A stretch of DNA of 64,000 nt, taken from assembly GCF_013184745.1 (NCBI RefSeq), contig NZ_JAATVU010000011.1, positions 62,001 through 126,000 of the forward strand, read 5' to 3'. Below, piece after piece: positions 55,365 to 64,000 of the stretch. Origin of the DNA: Mangrovicoccus sp. HB161399. GTDB taxonomy: Bacteria > Pseudomonadota > Alphaproteobacteria > Rhodobacterales > Rhodobacteraceae. Position 1 is the first letter of the stretch. Each line of letters opens with the position of its first letter. A program made the translations under genes and the position numbers. Under the pieces are notes generated by a model. That model searched no databases. It saw only the letters and a list, made by a program, of their open reading frames with translations, and was not told where the DNA came from.

Positions 55365-56969
55365 TCATGCGTCCACCGCCCGGCCGCGCACCGCGAAGAG
55401 GCCGCGCGGCCGCTTCTGGATGAAGAGGATGATGAACACCAGCACCAGGATTTTGGCCAGCACCGCGCCGGTCCAGGGCTCGAGGAACTTGTTGGCGATC
55501 CCGAGGCTGAACGCCCCGGCCAGCGTGCCCCAGATGTTCCCGGCGCCGCCGAAGACCACCACCATGAAGCTGTCGACGATGTAGCTCTGGCCGAGGTTCG
55601 GCGAGACGTTGTCGATCTGGCTCAGCGCCACCCCGGCAAGCCCGGCGATGCCCGCGCCCAGCCCGAAGGTCATCGCGTCCACCCAGCCGGTGCGGATGCC
55701 CATGTTCGCGGCCATCGCCCGGTTCTGCGTCACCGCGCGCATCTGCAGCCCGATCGGCGTCTTCTTCAGCACGAAGAGCAGGACCGCGAAGACCGCCAGC
55801 GCGAAGACCAGGATCCATAGCCGGTTCCAGGTCACGGTCATCTGCCCCAGTTCGAAGGCGCCGGACATGAAGGACGGATTGCCGACCTCGCGGTTGTTCG
55901 GACCGAAGATCGTGCGCACCAGCTGCTGCAGCGCGAGGCTGATCCCCCAGGTGGCCAGCAGCGTCTCCAGCGGGCGGCCGTAGAGGAAGCGCACCACGCC
56001 GCGCTCGATCGCCACGCCAACGCCGCCCGCGACCAGGAAGGCCAGCGGCGCCGCGATCAGCAGCGACCAGTCGAAGAGGGCGGGGAAGGACGACCGGATC
56101 GCCTCCTGCACCGCGAAGGTGGTGTAGGCGCCGAGCATGACGAGCTCGCCATGCGCCATGTTGATCACGCCCATCACGCCGAAGGTGATCGCCAGCCCGA
56201 TCGCCGCCAGGAGCAGCACCGAGCCGAGCGACAGGCCGAACCACACGTTCTGCGCCAGCCCCCAGAGATTCTGCATCTGCTCGATATGGTGCACGGCTTC
56301 GGCCGCGGCGTCGGCGACGGCGGCATCCGGGTCGGTGGCAGCGCCCGAAAGCACGGTCTTGGCATCGGTATTGCCCATGGCGCGCAGCACCGCGACGGCG
56401 CCGAGCTTCTCGGCCTCGCTGCCGCCCAGGGCCAGGGTGCCGGCGGCGATGGCCTCGGCCAGCGCCTCGGCGACCTTGGGATCGGTTTCGGCCGCCAGGG
56501 CCTCGGCGAGCAGCTCCGACTGGTCGGGATCGGGGCTGCGGAAGGCCGACTCGGCGGCGGCGAGGCGGCGGGCCGGATCGGGATGGCGCAGCGTCATCGT
56601 GCCGATCGCGGTGCGGATGTCGCGGCGCAGGCTGTTGTTCACCCGCACCTTGGAGGAGCCGCGCGAGGGCACCTCGCCGTAATCTTCGCCGGTCAGGATG
56701 TCGGAGGCGAAATCGTCCCGGCCCTGCTTGCGGATCTGGACGACGCGGCCGTTGGAATCCAGCACTTCGAGATCGCCGGCCAGCAGCACTTCGAGCACCT
56801 TGAGCGCCCGGTCGTCGCCGGTCGCGGCGATCTGGGCAACCACCGCGGCGCGGTCGTCATAGTTGCCGTCGGGCAGGGTGGAGACCAGCTCTTCGAGGGT
56901 CTGGGCCGCGGCGATCGATGCCCAGAGGCAGAGCGCGAAAGACAGCAGCAGGCGGGGCAGCAGGCGCAT
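55365..56969 (-). CDS. urtB: urea ABC transporter permease UrtB
   Basis: A 534-residue protein. Signal-like N-terminus (MRLLPRLLLSFALCLWASIAAA), an N-terminal periplasmic helical repeat domain (about 24-230) usual for UrtB, then a LivH-type permease (about 240-530) with FGVMGVINMAHGELVMLGAY and LRAVTQNRAMAANMGIR-like ATPase-contact loop (QMRAVTQNRAMAANMG). 74 bases behind urtA. Confidence 0.95.
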   Translation of the reverse strand: MRLLPRLLLSFALCLWASIAAAQTLEELVSTLPDGNYDDRAAVVAQIAATGDDRALKVLEVLLAGDLEVLDSNGRVVQIRKQGRDDFASDILTGEDYGEVPSRGSSKVRVNNSLRRDIRTAIGTMTLRHPDPARRLAAAESAFRSPDPDQSELLAEALAAETDPKVAEALAEAIAAGTLALGGSEAEKLGAVAVLRAMGNTDAKTVLSGAATDPDAAVADAAAEAVHHIEQMQNLWGLAQNVWFGLSLGSVLLLAAIGLAITFGVMGVINMAHGELVMLGAYTTFAVQEAIRSSFPALFDWSLLIAAPLAFLVAGGVGVAIERGVVRFLYGRPLETLLATWGISLALQQLVRTIFGPNNREVGNPSFMSGAFELGQMTVTWNRLWILVFALAVFAVLLFVLKKTPIGLQMRAVTQNRAMAANMGIRTGWVDAMTFGLGAGIAGLAGVALSQIDNVSPNLGQSYIVDSFMVVVFGGAGNIWGTLAGAFSLGIANKFLEPWTGAVLAKILVLVFIILFIQKRPRGLFAVRGRAVDA

Positions 56970-57043
56970 GGATTCCCTCCGGCGGAACGACAGGACAGGG
57001 CGGCCCCCCGCAAGGGGAGCCGCCGCGAGAGGTCAGGACGCGG

Positions 57044-58330
57044 TCACTCGGCGCCGCAGGTCTTGGTCTCGGTGTTGTAGTTGCCGCATTTCAGTTCGAC
57101 CCAGTCGGAGATCAGGGGCTTCGATTCCGGCAGGTAGTCGGACCACGCGTCGCCCGGCACCAGGTCGTCGGTTTCCCAGACGACTTCGAACTGGCCGTCA
57201 TCCTGGATCTCGCCGACGAAGACCGGCTTGGTGATGTGGTGGTTCGGCAGCATGGTGGAGATGCCGCCCGTGAGGTTCGGCGCCTCGGTGCCCGGCAGCG
57301 CGTCGATGACCGCGTCGGCATCGGTGGTGCCGGCCGCCTCGACCGCCTTCACCCACATGTTGAAGCCGATGTAATGGGCTTCCATCGGGTCGTTGGTCAC
57401 GCGCTTCTCGTCGCCGGTGAAGGCCCACCAGTCCTCGATGAACTTGTCGTTCTCGGGGGTGTCGATCGACATGAAGTAGTTCCAGGCCGCCAGGTGGCCG
57501 ACCAGCGGTCCGGTGTCGAGGCCCGAGAGTTCCTCTTCGCCGACCGAGAATGCGACGACCGGGATGTCCTCGGCAGAGATGCCCTGGTTGCCCAGTTCCT
57601 TGTAGAACGGCACGTTGGCGTCGCCGTTGATGGTCGAGACCACGGCGGTCTTCTTCCCGGCGGAGCCGAATTCCTTGATGTCGGACACGATCGTCTGCCA
57701 GTCGGAATGGCCGAACGGCGTGTAGTTGATCATGATGTCCTCTTCGGCCACGCCCTTGTCCTTCAGGTAGGCCTCGAGGATCTTGTTTGTCGTGCGCGGA
57801 TAGACGTAGTCGGTGCCCGCCAGCACCCAGCGCTCCACGCCCTCGTTGTCCATCAGGTAGTCGACCGCCGGGATCGCCTGCTGGTTCGGGGCGGCGCCGG
57901 TGTAGAACACGTTGCGCTGCGATTCCTCGCCTTCGTACTGCACCGGGTAGAACAGGATCGAGTTCAGCTCCTCGAAGACCGGCAGCACGGATTTGCGGGA
58001 CACCGAGGTCCAGCAGCCGAAGACCACGTCGACGCCGTTGCCCTCGATCAGCTCGCGTGCCTTCTCGGCGAAGAGCGGCCAGTCGGAGGCCGGGTCGACC
58101 ACGACCGGCTCCAGCATCTTGCCCATCACGCCGCCCTTCTTGTTCTGCTCCTCGATGAGCATCAGCATGGCGTCCTTGAGGGTGGTCTCGGAAATCGCCA
58201 TGGTGCCCGAAAGCGAGTGCAGGATGCCGACCTTGATGGTATCGCCGCCATGCGATTCCGCCATCGCGGTGGAGCCCATCAGCATGGCGGCCGCACTGTA
58301 GCCGAGCAGCGTCTTGGTGAAGTTGGTCAT
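57044..58330 (-). CDS. urtA: urea-binding periplasmic protein UrtA
   Basis: A 428-residue substrate-binding protein. Signal peptide (MTNFTKTLLGYSAAAMLMGSTAMA, 1-24). Urea-type signatures: VGILHSLSGTMAISETTLKDA and FGCWTSVSRKSVLPVFEELN, FYPVQYEGEE. First gene of the urt operon, normally induced under nitrogen limitation by NtrC. Cysteines near the C-terminus (LKCGNYNTETKTC) are family-typical. Confidence 0.96.
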   Translation of the reverse strand: MTNFTKTLLGYSAAAMLMGSTAMAESHGGDTIKVGILHSLSGTMAISETTLKDAMLMLIEEQNKKGGVMGKMLEPVVVDPASDWPLFAEKARELIEGNGVDVVFGCWTSVSRKSVLPVFEELNSILFYPVQYEGEESQRNVFYTGAAPNQQAIPAVDYLMDNEGVERWVLAGTDYVYPRTTNKILEAYLKDKGVAEEDIMINYTPFGHSDWQTIVSDIKEFGSAGKKTAVVSTINGDANVPFYKELGNQGISAEDIPVVAFSVGEEELSGLDTGPLVGHLAAWNYFMSIDTPENDKFIEDWWAFTGDEKRVTNDPMEAHYIGFNMWVKAVEAAGTTDADAVIDALPGTEAPNLTGGISTMLPNHHITKPVFVGEIQDDGQFEVVWETDDLVPGDAWSDYLPESKPLISDWVELKCGNYNTETKTCGAE

Positions 58331-58719
58331 GTAACGGTTTCCCCTGAAAATTCGGACGGCTCGGCCGGCGGTGCTGTCCCTGTCGGTCGTCACGCCGTTG
58401 TCCCCCCGCCATCCCTGTCTCCGGAAGCAGGCCGGAATGCCCTGCCTCCCCTCTTGGGCGCGGCCCCCCGGGGTGCGCCTGCGACGAAGCGTTCGCAACA
58501 TGCAGTGATTAACGGAACTGTGAAGCTCTGCGGGTCCGGGCGGATGGCATGATTTTCGCCGGGACTGCCTGCGCTTTTTGCGATTGTGTACAATCCATGA
58601 GCAGATCGTGAAAGGTTGCGGCGGGCCGGGGCCGGCGGAGATCCGCCGGTGGCTGCCCGCCGCAAGGGCAGGTGCCGCGGCTTCGGGCTAGTTTTTGTAT
58701 AGACAAGACAAGGGATTGT
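58331..58719. promoter_or_regulatory. urtA-cobS spacer with operator-like palindrome
   Basis: 389 bases without a gene, upstream of urtA and downstream of cobS. An AT-rich block contains the inverted repeat GATTGT-GT-ACAATC (58582-58595), a plausible operator about 250 bases from urtA. I do not see a clear sigma-54 -24/-12 motif. Confidence 0.4.
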
Positions 58720-59502
58720 TCACGCGGCCGGGGCCAGCAGGCAGAGCGCGAGCAGCATCAGGCAGAGCTCGCTGCAGATCTGCATGGCGCCCAGCACGTC
58801 TCCGGTCTGCCCGCCCAGCCGCGCCCGTGCGAGGCGGGCGAGCCCGAAGGACAGCGCCGCCGCGGCGAGGGCACCAAGGGCCATCGCCCAGCCGCCGGGC
58901 TGGAACAGCGGCAGTGCCATCAGCGGCAGGGCAGCTGCGGCGGTGCGGGCCGAGGGCCGTCCGGCCGAGGCCGCCAGCCCCCCGGGCCGCGCATGCGGCA
59001 GCCCCGCCATCGCCCAGGCCATGATGCCCCGGGACACCATCTGCGCCGCCAGATACAGCCCCCAGCCGGCTGCCCCGAGCGGCAGGGCGAGCATCAGCGC
59101 CTGCCAGCGCAGACCCATGAAAAGGACCAGCCCCAGCACGCCATAGGCGCCGATCCGGCTGTCCTTCATGATCTCCAGCCGCCGCCTGCGGGTCCAGCCG
59201 CCCCAGATGCCGTCGGCGCAATCTGCCAGCCCGTCCTCGTGCATCGCGCCGGTGACGAAGACCTGCGCCAGCAGCACCAGGCCCGCCGCCGCGCCCGGGG
59301 CCAGCCCGGCGGCCTGCGCCGCCCAGCCCGCGCCGCCCGCGATCAGCGCGACGGCGGTTCCGGCCAGGGGCCAGGCCCAGGCCGCCGCGGCGCCGCGTGT
59401 TAGCGCGAACGCGGTGTTGACCTTCACCGGCAAGCGCGTCAGCAAGCCGAGGGCGGCAGGAATGTCGCGGAGATCGAAAAGCGGTCCGGGGCGGGCAGGC
59501 AT
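58720..59502 (-). CDS. cobS: cobalamin synthase CobS
   Basis: A 260-residue integral membrane enzyme (adenosylcobinamide-GDP ribazoletransferase) joining the nucleotide loop to the corrin. Signature [20 protein letters not shown] (metal-binding acidic residues) and [12 protein letters not shown], several helices. ATG 59502 with [20 protein letters not shown] as family start. Divergent from cobT with 40 bases between. Confidence 0.94.
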   Translation of the reverse strand: MPARPGPLFDLRDIPAALGLLTRLPVKVNTAFALTRGAAAAWAWPLAGTAVALIAGGAGWAAQAAGLAPGAAAGLVLLAQVFVTGAMHEDGLADCADGIWGGWTRRRRLEIMKDSRIGAYGVLGLVLFMGLRWQALMLALPLGAAGWGLYLAAQMVSRGIMAWAMAGLPHARPGGLAASAGRPSARTAAAALPLMALPLFQPGGWAMALGALAAAALSFGLARLARARLGGQTGDVLGAMQICSELCLMLLALCLLAPAA

Positions 59503-59542
59503 GGCACGTCCTTGGCTGGAACAGGCGGAAGGCAGGGCATCC

Positions 59543-60559
59543 ATGTTCAAGACCATCGAGGAATTCAAGGCGCAGTTCGCACGCTTTCCCGAGGCGGATG
59601 CAACGGCCCGCGCCGCGGCACAGGCGCGCAACGCCTCGCTGACCAAGCCCGAGGGCGCGCTCGGCCAGCTCGAGGACCTCGCGCTCTGGTACGCCTCCTG
59701 GCGCGGCGATGCCCGGCCGAAGCTGGACAAGGTGCAGATCGCCATCTTCGCGGGCAATCACGGCGTCGCCGCCAAGGGCGTTTCGGCCTTCCCGGCCGAA
59801 GTCACCGTGCAGATGGTCGCAAATTACGAGGCCGGGGGCGCGGCGATCAACCAGCTGGCGCGCGCCGCGGGGGCCGATCTGACCGTGCATGCGCTGGATC
59901 TCGACCGGCCGACCGGCGACATCACCGAAGGCCCGGCGATGACCGATGGGGAGCTCTGCGAGGCGCTCTCGGCAGGCTGGAGCGCGGTCGATCCGGACGC
60001 GGACCTGTTCGTCGCGGGCGAGATGGGCATCGGCAACACCACCATCGCCGCGGTGCTGGCGGCGGCCTTCTACGGCGGCGGGGCAGGAACCTGGGTCGGG
60101 CGCGGCACCGGTGTCGACGAGGGCGGCCTGTCGCGCAAGGCAGCGGCGGTGGAGGCGGCGCTCGACCTGCATGCCGAGGCGATCGAGGCGGGCGATCCGG
60201 TGGAGATCCTGCGCCGTCTCGGCGGCCGCGAAGTGGCGGCGATGACCGGTGCCTATGCCCGGGCGCGGATGCTGCGCATCCCGGTGATCCTCGACGGCTT
60301 CATCTCCTGCGCGGCGGCCTCGGTTCTGTCCCAGGCGGTGTTCGGCGGGCTCGACCACGCGATGGCGGGGCATTGCTCGGCGGAATCGGCGCATCTGCGG
60401 CTGCTCAACGCGCTCGGCATGGAACCGCTGCTGCGGCTCGGGCTGCGGCTCGGCGAGGGCACCGGTGCGGCAGTGGCGATTCCGCTCCTGCGCGCGGCGG
60501 TGGCCTGCCATTCCGGCATGGCAAGCTTCGGCGAGGCCGGTGTTTCCGGCAGGGACTGA
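59543..60559 (+). CDS. cobT: CobT, nicotinate-nucleotide:dimethylbenzimidazole phosphoribosyltransferase
   Basis: A 338-residue enzyme that activates the lower ligand base for cobalamin. Signatures: [48 protein letters not shown], and the catalytic glutamate near the C-terminus (SFGEAGVS). It supplies alpha-ribazole phosphate to CobS. ATG 59543; longer frames upstream are antisense to cobS. Confidence 0.95.
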   Translation: MFKTIEEFKAQFARFPEADATARAAAQARNASLTKPEGALGQLEDLALWYASWRGDARPKLDKVQIAIFAGNHGVAAKGVSAFPAEVTVQMVANYEAGGAAINQLARAAGADLTVHALDLDRPTGDITEGPAMTDGELCEALSAGWSAVDPDADLFVAGEMGIGNTTIAAVLAAAFYGGGAGTWVGRGTGVDEGGLSRKAAAVEAALDLHAEAIEAGDPVEILRRLGGREVAAMTGAYARARMLRIPVILDGFISCAAASVLSQAVFGGLDHAMAGHCSAESAHLRLLNALGMEPLLRLGLRLGEGTGAAVAIPLLRAAVACHSGMASFGEAGVSGRD

Positions 60560-60570
60560 GCCCGGCGCGG

Positions 60571-60882
60571 TCACTCCCGGCCGCCGGCGGCGCGCCAGGC
60601 GGACCGGAGCGCGGGCAGCAGCGCGGCTTCATCGATGGCGTCGAGCGTGACGGTTGTCGCCCCGCGCGCGCCCCACTTGTTCGGCACGGGGGCGAAGGCC
60701 CCGGGCAGCAGCGCGCACCAGTGTTCCTGCTCTTCGGGCGACAGGAACAGGTTGGCGCTGGCCCGGTCGGGGGCGAGCGTGGCGAAGCCCTTGCGCACCC
60801 GGTAGGCGGTGCGGTCGAAATGCGGCCGGGCCTCCGCCCCCGGCAGCGACAGGGCGAGCGCGGCGAACTCCTCCCCGGTCAC
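60571..60882 (-). CDS. MmcQ/YjbR family protein
   Basis: A 103-residue protein with the YjbR fold: LALSLPGAEARPHFDRTAYRV, FATLAPDRASANLFLSPEEQ and a final helix. CyaY-like DNA-binding fold, function unknown. It starts 4 bases after the Kef-type gene, forming an operon, and converges with cobT. Confidence 0.85.
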   Translation of the reverse strand: MTGEEFAALALSLPGAEARPHFDRTAYRVRKGFATLAPDRASANLFLSPEEQEHWCALLPGAFAPVPNKWGARGATTVTLDAIDEAALLPALRSAWRAAGGRE

Positions 60883-60886
60883 CGGC

Positions 60887-62821
60887 TCAGCCGCCTTCCG
60901 CGCGGCGCATCTCGGCGGTCTCGATCTCCTCGCCGAGCGTGGTGACCATGGCGGTCTCCATTTCCTTGTTCAGTTCCTTGGCGCGCTGCACGTAGCTTTC
61001 GTTCTGCGCCACCGGCACGCCCGGCTTCCAGACTTCGGCCAGCTCCAGCATGGCGCGGCGGTCATGCTTGTAGAATGCGCGCTCGGCCTCGGCCGCCTCG
61101 TATTCGCTGAGCCCCATGTTCTCCAGCACGTAGCGCGCGGCCCGCAGGCTGGAGTCGAACATCTCGCGCACGATGTCGTCCGCCCCGGCCTGGTAGAGCT
61201 CGTAGACATGCACCCGGTCATAGGCGCGGGCGACGATATGCAGGTCGGGCCGCTCCTTGCGGGCATAGGCGACGATCCGCGTCGAGGCGTCCTTGTCGTC
61301 CATCGCGACCACCAGCACCTTCGCCTTGGCCAGGCCCGCGGCATGCAGCAGCTCGGGGCGGGTGGGGTCGCCGAGGAAGCTCTTGAAGCCGAAGCGGCGC
61401 ATCAGCCGGATGGTGGACAGGTCGTGGTCCAGCACCACCGCGCGGAAGCCCGACATCTGGATCATCCGGTTCACCACCTGGCCGAAGCGGCCGATCCCGG
61501 CGATGATGATCGGACCCTGCTCGGTGATCTCGTCGGCTTTCGGTGCCTCGCTCTTGTCCTCGGCCAGCCGGGCAGAGACGAACTCGTAGAGGATGAAGAA
61601 CAGCGGCGTCAGCATCATCGACAGCGCGATGATGAGGTAGAGCACGGGACCCAGATCGCCCGGCACCACGTCCTGCTGCAGCGCGAAGCCGATCAGCACG
61701 AAGCCGAATTCCCCCGCCTGCGCCAGCCCCAGGGTGAACAGCCAGCGGTCGCGGCGGCGCAGCTTGAACAGCCAGGCCAGCGCGAAGAGCACCAGCCCCT
61801 TGATCGCCATCACCGCGAGGGTCAGGGCGGCGATCCGCGCCGGTTCGGCCATCAGCATGTCGACATCGATGCCCGCGCCGACGGTGATGAAGAACAGCCC
61901 CAGCAGCAGTCCCTTGAAGGGCGCGATGTCGCTTTCCAGCTCGTGGCGGAATTCGGAACTGGCCAGCACCACGCCCGCAAGGAAGGTGCCGAGCGCGGGC
62001 GACAGCCCCACCATGCTCATCAGGAAGGCGATGCTCATTACGATCAGCAGCGCCAGCGCGGTGTTCAGCTCGCGCAGCCGGGCGTTGTGGATATAGGCGA
62101 AGATCGGCCGGATCAGGTAGAGCCCGGCCAGAACGATGCCCGCGACGATGCCCAGCGTCAGCAGCGTGACGCCCCAGCCGGGCAGGCGGTCGACCATCGC
62201 CGCCAGCGCCTCGGCATGCTCGTTCGTCGCCATGTCCTCGAGCGCGCTGCCGCCGCCGCTGCCGCCTGCGCCAACCATGGTGGAATTGCCGTCGGCCGCG
62301 CTCAGCATGGGCATGGCCAGAAGCGGCAGGAAGGCCAGCATCGGGATGACCGCGATGTCCTGGGTGAGCAGCACCGAGAAGCTGGAGCGTCCGCCCGCGG
62401 TCTGCATCAGGCCCTTTTCCGACAGGGTCTGCAGCACGATCGCGGTGGAGGACAGCGAGAAGGCCAGCCCGATCGCCAGCGCCGGGCGCCAGTCGAGCCC
62501 CAGCGCCATCGAGGCGCCCATGATCAGCGCGGCCGAGCCCGCCACCTGCAGCCCGCCGAGGCCCAGCAGCCGGTGGCGCATGTCCCACAGCGCCCGCGGC
62601 TCCAGTTCCAGTCCGATCAGGAACAGCATCATCACCACGCCGAATTCGGCGAAATGCTGCAGCTCGCCGACCTCGTTGCCGACCAGCCCCAGCAGCGGGC
62701 CGATGCAGAGCCCGGCGGCGAGATAGCCCAGAACCGATCCCAGGCCCAGCCGCGCGGCAAGCGGCACCGCCACGACGGCAGCGGTCAGGTAAAGCGTGGC
62801 CTGAAAGAGAAAGCTCTCCAT
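60887..62821 (-). CDS. Kef-type monovalent cation:proton antiporter
   Basis: A 644-residue CPA2 antiporter. About twelve N-terminal helices (1-390) with EFGVVMMLFLIGLELEP, AFSLSSTAIVLQTL and LTQDIAVIP, then a cytosolic RCK/TrkA-N domain (about 420-540, IIAGIGRFGQVVNRM, the NAD or glutathione site) and a charged tail. Resembles KefB/KefC (glutathione-gated K+ efflux) or YbaL. A TATACT box lies 36 bases upstream. ATG 62821. Confidence 0.9.
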   Translation of the reverse strand: MESFLFQATLYLTAAVVAVPLAARLGLGSVLGYLAAGLCIGPLLGLVGNEVGELQHFAEFGVVMMLFLIGLELEPRALWDMRHRLLGLGGLQVAGSAALIMGASMALGLDWRPALAIGLAFSLSSTAIVLQTLSEKGLMQTAGGRSSFSVLLTQDIAVIPMLAFLPLLAMPMLSAADGNSTMVGAGGSGGGSALEDMATNEHAEALAAMVDRLPGWGVTLLTLGIVAGIVLAGLYLIRPIFAYIHNARLRELNTALALLIVMSIAFLMSMVGLSPALGTFLAGVVLASSEFRHELESDIAPFKGLLLGLFFITVGAGIDVDMLMAEPARIAALTLAVMAIKGLVLFALAWLFKLRRRDRWLFTLGLAQAGEFGFVLIGFALQQDVVPGDLGPVLYLIIALSMMLTPLFFILYEFVSARLAEDKSEAPKADEITEQGPIIIAGIGRFGQVVNRMIQMSGFRAVVLDHDLSTIRLMRRFGFKSFLGDPTRPELLHAAGLAKAKVLVVAMDDKDASTRIVAYARKERPDLHIVARAYDRVHVYELYQAGADDIVREMFDSSLRAARYVLENMGLSEYEAAEAERAFYKHDRRAMLELAEVWKPGVPVAQNESYVQRAKELNKEMETAMVTTLGEEIETAEMRRAEGG

Positions 62822-62948
62822 GACGGTATCGGGGCTCCGTAAATTCTGGAACAAGTATAGGATGGCGGCCCCCCGAGGGGGGCGGAAATCATGTTGCCGC
62901 GGCATGATGGCATGGCGGGCGGCGCGGCGGAAGCGGCGGCGGGCGGGC

Positions 62949-64000
62949 TCAGCCGCTCGGCATGCTCAGGATCTCGTTGCGGCCCTTCTTCTGGTAGCGC
63001 AGCTCGCCCTGGCCGATGGCCACGACCTTGCCGCCGTCCAGCCGGTCGCCGACCGAGACGTTGACCACGTCGCCATTGGGCATGCGCACCAGCGCGCGCA
63101 GGTCGCCGGGCTTGCCGAAGGTGCCGAGCAGGTTCACCCGGCGCAGGTTCATCTCGTTGCCGTCGGTGGCGCGGCGGGCGACATTGCCCGGGGCCTCCTG
63201 CGGCGTGGTGTCGGGCGCGCGGACCGCGGCCGGGGTGGCCTTGGGCGGCGCCTCGGCCTTGGCCGCGGGGCGGGTCAGCACCGCTGCGGTGGAGGCCTTC
63301 GCCGCAGCGGCGGCGGCACTCTGGGCGCTGGCCACCTGGGCGGCATGCGAGCGCGACTGCAGGTCGCCGGGCCGCGGCGCCGGACGGGCGGTGCCCGGCT
63401 CGGCGGTCAGTGCGGGCAGCATCGGCGGCGGCGGCGAGCGTTCGGCAAAGAGCGCGACCGCCACCATGGCCGCCTGGGGCGACCGCTGCGCCGGGCGCAG
63501 CCTTGCCAGCTCCGACACGGTGCGCCCGCCAAGCTGCTGGCGCTCGTAGCGCTCGGCCATGTCGGCGGGGCGCTTGCGCGGATGCGCGCCGGGCGCGGCC
63601 GCATCGGCATCGGCCAGCCGCGTCACGGTCTCGGCCTCGGGATCGGGTGCCGGGCGCGGCCCCGGCGCGGCGGCGGGCAGGCCGGTCTTCACCAGGTAGC
63701 CGCCGGGCGCGAGGTTGCCGCCGTCGCTCGGCCGCACGAAGCCCGCCGCATCGGTCTGGCTGCGGTCCTGGTCGGGCCGCGGCGGCGGGGTCATGGCGAG
63801 CGGCAGGATCCGGGCCGGGTCGGGCGGCACCTGGTTCAGCGCCAGCGCATCGACCTGGGCGACGATGTCGACGCCGGGCTGTGCCAGGTCGTCCGAGGAC
63901 CAGCCGCCGAGCCTCGAGATCGAGGCCGGGTCGACCGAGACGAAGCCGCCGGACAGGTCGGGGGCATCGCCCTCCGCAGCTGCCGGGGCAGGTTCCGCCG
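62949..64000 (-). CDS. PilP-like periplasmic protein, C-terminal part (partial)
   Basis: The gene extends beyond the right edge. At least 350 residues are visible: a long proline/alanine-rich, probably disordered stretch, then a compact beta domain at the C-terminus (NEMNLRRVNLLGTFGKPGDL, RALVRMPNGDVVNVSVGDRL, GKVVAIGQGELRYQKKGRNE) that matches the PilP/PulC-type fold of inner-membrane secretion or pilus assembly proteins. Known in Rhodobacterales as PilP-like proteins; role unproven. Confidence 0.72.
   Translation of the reverse strand, partial: AEPAPAAAEGDAPDLSGGFVSVDPASISRLGGWSSDDLAQPGVDIVAQVDALALNQVPPDPARILPLAMTPPPRPDQDRSQTDAAGFVRPSDGGNLAPGGYLVKTGLPAAAPGPRPAPDPEAETVTRLADADAAAPGAHPRKRPADMAERYERQQLGGRTVSELARLRPAQRSPQAAMVAVALFAERSPPPPMLPALTAEPGTARPAPRPGDLQSRSHAAQVASAQSAAAAAAKASTAAVLTRPAAKAEAPPKATPAAVRAPDTTPQEAPGNVARRATDGNEMNLRRVNLLGTFGKPGDLRALVRMPNGDVVNVSVGDRLDGGKVVAIGQGELRYQKKGRNEILSMPSG

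Noticed and set aside
60809-62842. 677-codon plus-strand frame rich in Gln, His and Arg
   Set aside because: Antisense shadow of the Kef-type antiporter gene; its composition is the usual mirror of Leu/Val/Ala-rich membrane helices.

Overview
The window is a high-GC chromosome segment. Gene content points to a Rhodobacterales alphaproteobacterium (Rhodobacteraceae or Roseobacteraceae): a RegB-type redox kinase tail, an RpoH sigma factor, Irr, a red-type (form IC) RuBisCO operon with CbbX, a SAM/SAH riboswitch before metK, a tRNA-His without the usual G-1 feature, and an alphaproteobacterial LexA box (GTTC-N7-GTTC) before mmcB. The genus cannot be fixed from this sequence alone. No rRNA, CRISPR array, intact insertion sequence or prophage was seen.

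Layout. 1-14,980: redox and envelope housekeeping (regB end, PAS protein, SPOR lytic transglycosylase, mmcB, GNAT, tRNA-His with a low-GC orphan gene beside it, rluA, RNase T2, rpoH, DnaJ/bolA), interrupted by an unusual pair at 11.4-13.0 kb: a trypsin-fold protease without a signal peptide and an unknown beta-rich-looking protein. 14,981-16,995: about 2 kb without intact genes, carrying a decayed IS110-type transposase and perhaps an IS5-type remnant. 16,996-29,897 (minus): a near-complete Calvin-Benson operon, fbp-prk-tkt-gap-pgk-fba-cbbL-cbbS-cbbX-rpe-redoxin-gph-cbbY, with cbbR divergent and translationally coupled to a second LysR gene. 31,901-38,113: a stand-alone receiver protein, then (minus) a seven-gene stressosome operon rsbR-rsbS-rsbT-rsbX-HK-REC-HK. 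38,257-44,197: a membrane protein, fabA-fabB-fabI, irr and a lysozyme-inhibitor-like protein. 44,332-51,236: miaB-phoH-ybeY-corC-lnt and metK. 52,002-58,330 (minus): a Nudix gene and the urtABCDE urea transporter. 58,720-64,000: cobS/cobT, a YjbR protein, a Kef-type antiporter and the end of a PilP-like protein.

How the parts fit. The Calvin operon holds the fixation enzyme, its activase, both phosphatases that clear inhibitory sugar phosphates (CbbZ and CbbY) and most of the regeneration phase. An embedded CxxC redoxin may tie it to redox state. The stressosome operon appears self-contained. RsbR has a globin sensor domain with a candidate proximal heme histidine, RsbS and RsbT complete the core, and RsbX is the resetting phosphatase. 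The following histidine kinase starts with a region resembling the RsbT-binding domain of RsbU. I infer that oxygen- or redox-triggered release of RsbT activates a two-component output instead of a sigma-B cascade. This is the most interesting system in the window; the protease pair at 11.4-13.0 kb is second.
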